Assembly: GCA_030844895.1 (NCBI GenBank)
Contig: CM061229.1
Coordinates: forward strand, 122,525,682-122,589,681
DNA from: Ambrosia x helenae
Taxonomy: Eukaryota; Streptophyta; Magnoliopsida; Asterales; Asteraceae
Direction of reading: 5' to 3'
DNA length: 64,000 nucleotides
The notes beneath the pieces are model-generated. The model worked only from the letters and a program-made list of their open reading frames with translations, was not told where the DNA came from and ran no database searches. Positions 22,891 to 31,522 of this stretch are shown here, one piece after another (positions within the stretch are counted from its first letter, which is position 1; every line of letters starts with the position of its first letter). Position numbers and translations under genes: made by a program.

Positions 22891-23418
22891 AGATGATACT
22901 TGAGTATGAAAGTTGGTTGATATAATAATAAAGTGGTGGTAGCAAGTAAAGAAAAGTAGGGAGTTATGTGCATCTCGTGTTATGAGTAAAAAGGTTACAA
23001 CTTTAGAACGTCACAAGATGTTGAAAAATACATATGTGTCACCACTCATACATTGGTGTTGTTAATAGATTAGTATATGTTCATAGCAGGTTATTAGATA
23101 ATAAGTTTATTGGATTGGCTGCTCGGATACTCTAATATACTAGATTTTTCTTAAAGGCGTGTGAAAAAAGTTGGGACTTGGGATGTTGCGCCTGTATGCT
23201 CATTAGCTGTTTTAGAGTTGGTAATCGTGATCCGTTTACCTAGCAATAAGTTGGTTTGGGTTATCTATATGTTTCTAACCGTTAAAATGATAAACAATGG
23301 CCAGCTTGGTTAAAAGTGAAACTTTTTTTTATGTATACTTTCTACTCAGTTTATTATAAATGATATTATAATTATATTTATAAAATACTTATATAAATAG
23401 TATTATTTAATAAAACAG

Positions 23419-24420
23419 GATATGACAAAAGAAGAGTTAAAGAGCCTTCACAAACTAAAGATGTAATATCAACGTCAAATTCATTAAAAGGTAATTTCTT
23501 AAATTTTTTCTATATACTTATAATTTTCTTTATTTTCCTTTTTTAATAAACTATTAACTTTTGTAATTTTCAGCTACTGATGGCGCTATTAGACGTAAAC
23601 TTAGAAAGATGATTGTTGATAATAAGAAACAACGAAGACTATTACAAAGACATTTGGAAACGTCTTCATTAGTTCCCTTTTCAATAAATGTGCCTGGTAT
23701 ATTATGTAATTTTTCATTTTATTTTTACTAATTACATTATATAATATATATTGTCAACAGTAAAAATAATTATTATTTTATAAAATTCCTTACTGAATTT
23801 ATTCAACAATATTTGCAGGTTCAGTTAACGATGCACCTCATAGATGTCAAATTAGAAACATCATTATTAATAATAAGAAACAAACACAATTCTTACAAAG
23901 TATTGCACAAAATGCCTCATTAATTTCTATACAAAATTACTTGAACAAATTTAATCAATCAAATAATTTAACGCCAAATGTTCAAGGTAAATCTTCTATT
24001 TTACTATAATTTTTTGCCTTTACGATTTTTTTATATAATTAACATGTATAGTGAAAAATACAGTTAATGATGCTGCTTATAGACGTCAAATGAGAAAACA
24101 AATTCTGGATATTAAAACAAGGAAGAGATTCCTTCAAATGAATCCATAAATGACTCCTTTACAACACACAATTGCAGGTATTTTACTTATACTATTACAA
24201 TTAATCTTAATAGTATAAGACTACTTATCTTTTTAAATTTTATAACATACAAACAATTGTTTCATACAGACGTCAATTCCGCTGCTCATAGGCGTAAATT
24301 GAGAAAGATAATTCTTGATAACAAAAAGCAAAAGCGATTGTCACGACTTCACTTAAATGAACGTGTTATTCAGAATCGTCAAGAAGTGCCACAAGAAGTA
24401 ATAAAAGGAGTGTCTCGTGG
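23419..24420 (+). pseudogene. Helitron Rep N-terminal exon ladder (basic repeats)
   Basis: Successive exons with good splice sites lie at about 23419-23490, 23574-23696, 23820-23986, 24052-24177 and 24270-24419. All but the first encode variants of one basic motif: AIRRKLRKMIVDNKKQRRLL; then APHRCQIRNIIINNKKQ; AAYRRQMRKQILDIKTRKR; AAHRRKLRKIILDNKKQKRL. The exons are separated by introns of 65-125 bases and look like copies of one exon. The fourth has an in-frame stop after QMNP. Their position just before the Rep-type zinc region and the helicase suggests the N-terminus of the autonomous Helitron's RepHel protein. The nucleic-acid-binding role is inference from the charge. Confidence 0.6.
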
Positions 24421-24502
24421 TAATTATAAATTAATAATTGTATTAAAAAAATTCTTAATTTTTATTACATAAAAATAATTATTGTCTACTCAATTTAAAC
24501 AG

Positions 24503-25380
24503 AGTATTTAGACCATGGAGATCAAATTATTACATGTAAACTGTGTGAAGCAAAGTTGTGGAAAAAAGAGGCTGCTAAGAAGAGAGAAACAATGGAGCAA
24601 TTCTTGTTTATCCATCACTTCTTCAACAACATGGCAATCAATCTTACTTTTCTGAAAGAGCAATTCTTGCTCCAAAAAATGAAATTGTTCATGAAATAAA
24701 TGATAGATTGACCGCTTTGTTCCCAGGTGACCAAAGAGAATATCTTAGTTCTGACAGTATCTGTCCTTCAGAAACTTTAAACCCTTTTCAACAACTTTTA
24801 TATTCTCCTGATGTACTTAATAATCTTCAAATTTCAGGTTCGAAAATTCTTTATTTTACAATTGTAATTGTAATTTCTTTATTATATATTTAAATAATAT
24901 TTTCTTTTTCAGGTTTGCCTAATCACAAATTGGTTCTAAAAGTTGGTCTACCGGTAATGCTTTTACGTAACCTTGACCAGCAACAAGGACTGTGTAATGG
25001 CACAAGATTAAGGCTAACAAAACTTGGTAGACGAGTTCTTCAGGCTGAGATTATAACTGGTGCCAATGTTGGAACGAAGATTTTTATTCCCAAGAATAAA
25101 CATGATACCATCAGACACCAAAATTCCTTTCAAATTCCAAAGAAGGCAGTTTCCTTTATCAGTGTGTTTTGCCATGACAATCAATAAAAGTCAAGGACAA
25201 TCGTTGTCAAGAGTTGGCCTTTACTTAAAAGAACCAGTTTTTACACATGGTCAGCTTTATGTTGCCTTATCAAGAGTTAAAAGTAAAGATGGCCTAAGGT
25301 TGTTGATTCTTAACAAAGATGGCGAACCACAATCAGAAACCAAGAACGTTGTCTACAAAGAAGTTTTCTCATATTTGTAA
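24503..25380 (+). pseudogene. Degenerate Helitron RepHel: zinc-like motif and Pif1 helicase C-terminus
   Basis: The first exon reads EYLDHGDQIITCKLCEAKLW, the Cys-rich start typical of plant Helitron Rep proteins. The Rep nuclease and most of the helicase are then missing. The frame picks up at SYFSERAILAPKNEIVHEIN, with FPGDQREYLSSDSICPSE and NLQIS. An intron (24839-24913) ends at GLPNHKLVLKVGLPVMLLRN, then FKFQRRQFPLSVCFAMTINK, SQGQSLS and HGQLYVALSRVKS, ending KEVFSYL. One extra A near 25096 shifts the frame between IFIP and the following segment. The Walker motifs and the Rep HUH active site are absent, so this copy cannot move itself. Confidence 0.9.
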
Positions 25381-25569
25381 TAGACCTATAGAATCTTTAT
25401 ACTTTTTAATGATTATACATTTTTTATATTACATCTTTTTGTATACTAATATTTAATAACATGTGCAAACGTAACATTAGCGTCAACCACTTTCTCATAA
25501 TGCTCAACGACAATCGACGTTAAATATTATTAAATTTCACCCCCGGGACGTTCCCGGGTTATTAGCTAG

Positions 25570-26095
25570 TGTATATATATACACACACAAAACATTCCAT
25601 AAAAACAAGCATATTCATTCTCTTTAAATTGAGTATAGTTATAGTATTCATATAATTTTTAAAAAAATGATATATTAAGTGGTTAACGGTGTCGAAAGGT
25701 GAGCAATAATTGAATTGTTAACTGAACCCGAACAGAAAATAGGCAAAACCGAACCAAGATCAACAAAAACCGAATTAACTTATAACCGGTTATCGGATTT
25801 TTTGTACCCCTTATTTAACCAAAATTAATCGAACCATTCGTGTTTTCATGTATTTCTACCTTTTATACCTTATGTTCATACATTTCATATTTGTATCTCT
25901 ATTTCATATACTTATACTTATAATTCATGTAATTTATACATCTATTTCATGTCTTTATATCACAATTTCATGCATTTCTAAGCCAAAAGTTTTAGCTTAA
26001 GTTTTGGTTTGGCTATTAACCAAAAATAACCTCTGTTTCTCCTCTCTTTGGTTGCAAATCCCATTTTTGAGCGTTTTTATATAAGAACGTTCATA
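25570..26095. other. Intergenic, AT-rich
   Basis: Contains a short (TA)/(CA) run at 25570-25590 and scattered cttata/tttcat words. No gene or clear element seen. Confidence 0.4.
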
Positions 26096-26340
26096 GGGTA
26101 TGTTAGGCAAAACTATCTAGTGGTTGGTAACTGTAGTTTTTTTAAATATATTTTGGTTTTGGAGGAGTAGCTAGAGCTTTTGATAAAATGACCAAAATAG
26201 GCATTAACTAAAAGCTTTTATGAATTTTTTTTTAATTATTTTTTATGATAGAATGAGTATTTGTGTTATTTAGTCATTAAAAGCTTGTAGCTAGTAGAAG
26301 TTTTTTTCCTAAACGCTGGTACGAGTAGCTTTTCAATATA

Positions 26341-26774
26341 GGGTATGTTTGGCAAAATTAGCTGGAGGCTGGTAGCTGGAAGCTGTTAGCTGGTAGCTGC
26401 AAGTTGGTAGCTGCAAGCTGGAACCTGGAAGCTTTTTAAATATATTTTGGTGTTTGGTAGAGTAGTTGAAGCTTTTAATAAAATGTATAAAATGACCAAA
26501 ATGGACATAACTAAAAACTTGTAAAGAAGGTTTTTATTTTATTTTTAAAATAGAACGGGTATTTATGTCATTTACTAATTAAAAGCTTGTAGCTAGTAGA
26601 GTTTTTTTCTTAAAAGCTAGTACTAGTAGCTTTTTACTATAGAGCTTTTTCTCTAACCTAAAAGCTTCCAGCTTCTTCAACCAAACAAAGCTTTTTATTG
26701 AGTAGGAGCTTTTTCTTAAAAGCTTGAAGCTTGAGCTCCTAAAAGCTCTTAAAAGCTCCGTGCCAAACATACCC
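26341..26774. mobile_element. MITE B, 434 bp, nested in MITE A
   Basis: Perfect terminal inverted repeat GGGTATGTTTGGCA / TGCCAAACATACCC with ATA on both sides (26338-26340 and 26775-26777). The interior is full of agctggtagctg and agcttttaaaagctt words, giving strong self-pairing. Confidence 0.88.
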
Positions 26775-26830
26775 ATAGAGCTAAAAGCTTCAAGCTTTTT
26801 CAATCAACCAAGGTTTTTTTTTATTAAGAA

Positions 26831-27626
26831 CTAGTTTTTATCCCGGGAGCGTCCCGGGTTGAAATATCTAATATAACATAATAAAATATATTATTATTAT
26901 TATTATTATTATTTTAAACAAATATCTGTCATAAGTTATCATATTCAAATATAAAAAAACAAATCTCTGCGCCGGGGTATAAATCTAGTGCCATTACAAA
27001 TGAATTCGAAAGTTTGTAGTCGATCATTTTAAAAAGAACTAACATGAAATAAGAAAAAAAAGTTAATTATTGAAATATCGAACGCATTAGTTTAAGGGTT
27101 ATGTGATGCGTTGAAAAATTCATGGGTATATGATCGGGTATATAGTTCGGGTATTTGGGTATGTTGTTTCGGGTAATCTGGTCGGATATCACCTAATCCC
27201 AGACCCGACCCAAACCCACAATTTTTTAAAACTAATCCCAAACCCGACACAATACCTGTCGGGTTACAAAAAATAGTCATTTTTTTCTCCAATTTTTATA
27301 TAGCACTATGGTACTCGTTGAAAAGATAATAAAACGCTCGTTAATTTGGTGTAATTTTTTTCTTTAAAAAATCTCGTATATAAAAGATATTAACGTTTAA
27401 AAGTTATGGGAGGAAACACGAGAGATAAATAATAAATGTTTAATATTTAGATTTAGTAGATTAGGTTAAAGATTATAATAGATTAGGTTAAATCATATTT
27501 ATTTCTTTTTTTAATTGGTCTAAAGTTGCTACATAACATCTTATGTGGCATCTCTTAAATGAGAGATTGCATAAGAGTATGACATGTAGAATTAATCCCT
27601 TTACAATATATATATATATATATAGA
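26831..27626 (-). mobile_element. Helitron 4 (reverse), about 800 bp
   Basis: Read on the minus strand, the 3' end is the hairpin CCCGGGACGCTCCCGGG, then ATAAAAA and CTAG followed by T (26830-26834). The 5' end is TCTATATATATATATATTG near 27626. The interior shares the accaaattaacgagcg and gagtaccatagtgctat segments with other Helitrons in this window. The frame at 27092-27292 is not a gene. Confidence 0.82.
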
Positions 27627-27707
27627 TAGATACGTTTTTTCTTAAAAGCTTAAAGTTTCAAGCTCATAGAAGTTTTAAAAAGTTTCTCACTAAAGATACC
27701 CATAGTG

Positions 27708-28253
27708 TTTGTTTTCTTGTTTCATTTATATCGTGCCATCTATCCTCCACATTATCCCTTCTTTGTTAAAAAAATCACCTAAAAAGTGACTATTGTAAAG
27801 TCAATAAAAAACAAAAATTAAAGGTCCACCAACTAAACTATGTTGGTGTCGTATTAATTTTTAATATCTTCATGATAAAAAGTAAATGTTTTTATTTTAT
27901 TTTTTATTTCTAACTTTAATAAAATAGATTTTATTAATTAACACATAACCGTGGAAATTAATAACCTTTTTGGCTTTAGAGAGTGAATTAATTAAAATAA
28001 CTTTTTTTAATCATAAGAAGAGAAAAAAAACAATATCAGATTTTCTACGTTTATTTGTTTTAAAACTTGTGATCTTTATCTTTGAAACGAGAGTTTCGGT
28101 TAGTTAGTTAACTTTTTTTTTTGGAAGGTTCACTTGGTTTCACATAAATAATTATAATAACTACTAGCTATGAAGATATAACTTAAAAATAATAAATTTT
28201 AGATTAAAAAATAAACTTATTTGAGTTTCTCGATATGCGTGTATGTGGATATG
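27708..28253. other. Intergenic, upstream of UGD
   Basis: AT-rich, no coding signal. It ends at the UGD TATA box. Confidence 0.4.
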
Positions 28254-28260
28254 TATAAAT
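28254..28260 (+). promoter_or_regulatory. TATA box of UGD
   Basis: TATAAAT lies about 130 bases before the end of a CT-rich leader exon (the ctctctctctctc run at 28369-28384). The position fits a start site near 28290. Confidence 0.5.
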
Positions 28261-28385
28261 CTTTTTAAAACAAAAATAAATAAAAAATTCTACTCAATAT
28301 CCTCACCTGCTTTCCTCCGCCATAATTGCCTCTTTATCACCTCTAAATTCAACTTACTTTGATCTATTCTCTCTCTCTCTCTCAG

Positions 28386-28801
28386 GTCAGTGTTTTTTAC
28401 TAATTATTTTTGTTGATTTTCCATTGCTTCATGTTTTTTTCTTTTTGCAGTCACATAGTTGGTCACATTATGCTCATAAATATTTAATGATGAAACTTTA
28501 GATTGATCATGAATCTGTGTACATGTACAGTGACTGCATTATAATATTCTGATCTCAGTTGATTGATATTGTTGCAGTTTAATCAGTTGATACCCTTATA
28601 TTCTTCTTGTTAGAGAAAACAGTAGCGATTAAGTTTACAATCAACACTTTATTAAACTGTTCATACATAAATTATATATATGATTTATGAGTCTGATACT
28701 CTGATCTTGCTTTGGTCTTATAAGACACTCTTAAAACACGATGCGAGTTCGTATAACCGGTTGTGATGATAATTGATAAGTGTTTTATTGTTATTTTTCA
28801 G
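28386..28801 (+). other. 5' UTR intron of UGD
   Basis: Donor CTCAG|GTCAGT at 28386 and acceptor TTATTTTTCAG ending at 28801, eight bases before the ATG. Plant UGD genes commonly have an intron just upstream of the start codon, which often raises expression. Confidence 0.7.
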
Positions 28802-28809
28802 TAACAAAG

Positions 28810-30258
28810 ATGGTGAAAATCTGTTGTATTGGAGCTGGTTATGTTGGAGGCCCAACCATGGCTGTCATTGCATTCAAGTGTCCATCAGTTGAAGTGTTTG
28901 TTGTTGATATCTCGGTGCCCCGAATCACAGCATGGAACAGTGATAAACTCCCTATTTACGAGCCTGGACTCGACGAAGTGGTGAAGAAGTGCAGGGGTAA
29001 AAATCTATTCTTTAGTAATGAGCTGGAGAAACATGTTGCAGTTGCAGATATAGTTTTTGTGTCTGTAAATACTCCGACCAAAACCTCAGGTTTAGGAGCT
29101 GGAAAAGCAGCTGATTTGACGTATTGGGAGAGCGCTGCGCGTATGATAGCCGACGTATCCAAGTCTTCAAAAATTGTGGTTGAGAAGTCAACTGTTCCTG
29201 TGAAAACAGCAGAAGCAATTGAAAAGATTTTGACCCATAACAGTAAAGGCATTAAGTTTCAAGTGCTTTCAAACCCAGAGTTCCTTGCAGAAGGTACTGC
29301 AATCACTGATCTTTTTAATCCTGACCGCGTTCTCATTGGTGGTCGTGAAGAAACCGTGGCTGGGTTGAAAGCTATTCAAACGCTTAAAGACATTTACGCG
29401 CAGTGGGTCCCACAGGAACGGATTATATGTACAAATCTTTGGTCTGCAGAGTTGTCAAAGCTTGCTGCAAATGCTTTCTTGGCTCAAAGGATCTCTTCTG
29501 TTAACTCAATCTCAGCTCTATGTGAAGCCACTGGCGCAGACGTTACTCAAGTTTCATCTGCGGTTGGTAAAGACTCAAGAATCGGGTCTAGATTTCTTAA
29601 TGCCAGTGTCGGTTTTGGTGGGTCGTGTTTTCAAAAAGACATCTTGAACTTGGTGTACATATGTGAGTGCAATGGTCTACCAGAGGTGGCAAACTATTGG
29701 AAACAGGTTATAAAGATCAATGATTACCAAAAAAGTCGATTCGTGAATCGACTTGTATCTTCTATGTTTAACACAGTATCGGGAAAGAAGATTGCGATAT
29801 TGGGATTTTCGTTTAAAAAGGACACTGGCGACACTAGAGAAACACCTGCAATTGATGTGTGTAAAGGTTTGTTATCTGATAAAGCTCAGTTAGTCATTTA
29901 TGATCCACAGGTACCCGAGGCGCAGATGATTAAGGATCTTTCAACCCCTAAATTTGTGTGGGACCAACCTGGTTCGATCATCCAAATAGCCGAAGAGGCT
30001 GTGAAGCAAAGCGTGAAAGTGGTTCATGATGCCTATGACGCGACTAAAGATGCGCACGCGATTTGTATCCTAACCGAGTGGGACGAGTTCAAAAGTCTTG
30101 ATTACCAGAAGATATACAACAACATGCCGAAACCAGCTTATGTGTTTGATGGCAGGAATGTGGTAGATGTTGCAAAGCTAAGGGAAATTGGGTTTATTGT
30201 TTACTCGATTGGGAAGCCATTGGATCCGTGGCTAAAAGACATGCCTGCCATTGCTTGA
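28810..30258 (+). CDS. UGD: UDP-glucose 6-dehydrogenase
   Basis: This cytosolic enzyme oxidises UDP-glucose to UDP-glucuronate with two NAD+, supplying precursors for pectin and hemicellulose. The coding sequence is one exon of 482 codons, the normal plant length (about 480). I chose the ATG at 28810, which starts MVKICCIGAGYVGGPTMAVI; the upstream in-frame ATG lies in the leader intron. Rossmann motif GAGYVGG is at residues 8-14, with the SNPEFLAEGTA loop and SKLAANAFLAQRISS in the middle. The catalytic Cys is residue 273 in GFGGSCFQKD, and GFSFKKDTGDTRETPAI is in the C-terminal UDP-binding domain. The frame is intact and every key residue I know is present. From memory, Arabidopsis UGD1 (At1g26570) lies next to an ELM2 gene (At1g26580), as here. 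Confidence 0.98.
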   Translation: MVKICCIGAGYVGGPTMAVIAFKCPSVEVFVVDISVPRITAWNSDKLPIYEPGLDEVVKKCRGKNLFFSNELEKHVAVADIVFVSVNTPTKTSGLGAGKAADLTYWESAARMIADVSKSSKIVVEKSTVPVKTAEAIEKILTHNSKGIKFQVLSNPEFLAEGTAITDLFNPDRVLIGGREETVAGLKAIQTLKDIYAQWVPQERIICTNLWSAELSKLAANAFLAQRISSVNSISALCEATGADVTQVSSAVGKDSRIGSRFLNASVGFGGSCFQKDILNLVYICECNGLPEVANYWKQVIKINDYQKSRFVNRLVSSMFNTVSGKKIAILGFSFKKDTGDTRETPAIDVCKGLLSDKAQLVIYDPQVPEAQMIKDLSTPKFVWDQPGSIIQIAEEAVKQSVKVVHDAYDATKDAHAICILTEWDEFKSLDYQKIYNNMPKPAYVFDGRNVVDVAKLREIGFIVYSIGKPLDPWLKDMPAIA

Positions 30259-30690
30259 ACTTGAAGATGGATTATTACTATTTATTAGCCAACTTAACTT
30301 CATATGGTCAATTTATTTTTAGTATTTATTTTTGACATTGTGTTTTGTTCTTATTAAGGATTAGCTTTTGTTTTGTTTTGTTTTGAATGGTTTAGTTATA
30401 GCTTTTATATGAAGTTATTAACACTTAAAGTCGTTTATTTTGACCGGCCAACTCGAAGCCCCATGCAGTACTTAGGCAAATTCCTGCGTATTAGTCAGAA
30501 CTCTAACTTGCAATCCCAGGGTAGGAAACATGCTAAGCCTTAAAACCTTCCACCAAAATGGCATGGTTGAGGGGGCTGATTGGTATGACTTATTTTATCG
30601 GTTCAATTTTGATAATTTGAACCATTTTTTGGTTTTTTTATTTTTCCAAATCATAATTTTGTATTAACTTTTTTTTTTTAATGACGAACA
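30259..30690 (+). other. UGD 3' UTR and spacer
   Basis: The T-rich region with tttgttttgttttgttttg at about 30365 and attta words fits a plant 3' UTR. No other gene seen. Confidence 0.4.
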
Positions 30691-30705
30691 CGGCTAGGCT
30701 GTACG

Positions 30706-30894
30706 CAGTGGCGAAGCTTGGTTCGCCAATCGGCGGGGGCCGGACTCAATTTTTTTCGATCGGTAGTAGCAAATCGGCGGGGGCCGGACTCAACCCGGAC
30801 TAAATTTACCTACGGAAATCGCAAATTTCCACTACTACGCCAAAAAACAGGGGGGCCAGGGCCACCCCTGGCCCTCACATATGCTTCGCCCCTG
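30706..30894. mobile_element. hAT-type MITE, 189 bp
   Basis: Ends CAGTGGCGAAGC and GCTTCGCCCCTG form an imperfect inverted repeat. They are flanked by a perfect 8-bp duplication GCTGTACG (30698-30705 and 30895-30902). The short frames across it are chance. Confidence 0.9.
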
Positions 30895-30902
30895 GCTGTA
30901 CG

Positions 30903-31250
30903 TTGTGGCTTGCGGTGAGCACCGCCGTGAGCCATCGATGTGATTGTCAAGTAACCCGGTCACGTCAGGTTGTTGTGGCTGGAGGTGACCACAGCCTACA
31001 AATCCAACACAAATTATTTTCTTCGCGCTGTGAGCCTGCTCGAGTTGGCTCGCTCGCATCAGGTTAGCGTCGGGATGTTATGGCTGGGGTGAGCCACACC
31101 ACAGCCTACAAATCCAACACAAATTCTTTTCTTCGCGCTGTGAGCCTGCTCGAGTTGGCTCGCTCGCATCAGGTTAGCTTCGGGATGTTATGGCTGGGGT
31201 GAGCGTGTGGCTGCTCAAGCCTGGTCGCTTGCATGTTCACATCACAATAG
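30903..31250 (+). repeat. Tandem duplication, 110-bp period
   Basis: A segment beginning acagcctacaaatccaacac occurs at 30991 and 31101, differing at only a few bases through ggttagcgtcgggatgttat. A shorter ggctggaggtgacc-type word precedes it. No gene in it, or from here to the LINE. Confidence 0.88.
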
Positions 31251-31522
31251 TGTTATCCATAACTACATACAGCTTATCAACACTCATATTATTATTACCC
31301 TATTTTTGTCGATGTATATTTTATTAAGAACTTGAATTGACACCAAACTCGGAATTATAAGTGAAGTATATCAACTAACTAGATTTTAATATTTTATCAT
31401 ATTATTATCGACAAGTAACTAACAAATACTCACATTGTATCAATTATTATTTTAATCTTTTAAACAAGATAATTTAACAATAAAATAATTTCCTGTAGAA
31501 GATTTAACATTTAGAGAAGATT

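Larger units (their letters stand above)
21586..23320 (+). repeat. Direct repeat pair of about 55 bp
   Basis: ggttatctatatgtttctaa followed by gtaaaatgataaa and cttggttaaaa occurs at 21586-21640 and again at about 23265-23318. The pair brackets the CRWN1 and DUF688-like pieces and may mark the acquisition step. Confidence 0.7.
14325..25569 (+). mobile_element. Helitron 3, about 11.2 kb, multi-gene capture
   Basis: The left end abuts Helitron 2: the string ATCTAGTATATATAAAAGAA can be read both as the CTAGT end of Helitron 2 and as a TC start of Helitron 3 at 14320. The subterminal palindrome gctgacgtggcg to gccacgtggc follows. The right end has the hairpin CCCGGGACGTTCCCGGG (25542-25558) and CTAG at 25566-25569 before T. 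Inside are captured pieces of trihelix, SINAT, CRWN1 and DUF688-like genes, a solo LTR inserted later, and degenerate Rep/helicase coding exons at the right. Confidence 0.8.
26096..27701. mobile_element. MITE A, interrupted by MITE B and a Helitron
   Basis: The left end is GGGTATGTTAGGCAAAAC, and the right end, read in reverse complement, starts GGGTATCTTTAG. ATA flanks both sides (26093-26095 and 27702-27704). Inside lie a second copy of the same family (26341-26774) and a reverse Helitron (26831-27626). Without these it would be about 370 bp. The 3-bp flank is reminiscent of PIF/Harbinger but is not TTA/TAA, so the superfamily stays open. Confidence 0.7.

Noticed and set aside
22589..22903. 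104-codon plus-strand frame opposite the DUF688-like piece
   Set aside because: It is the antisense of the recognised VPFSWE frame and has no family of its own.
28956..29252. Minus-strand frames of 68-98 codons
   Set aside because: Antisense shadow of UGD.
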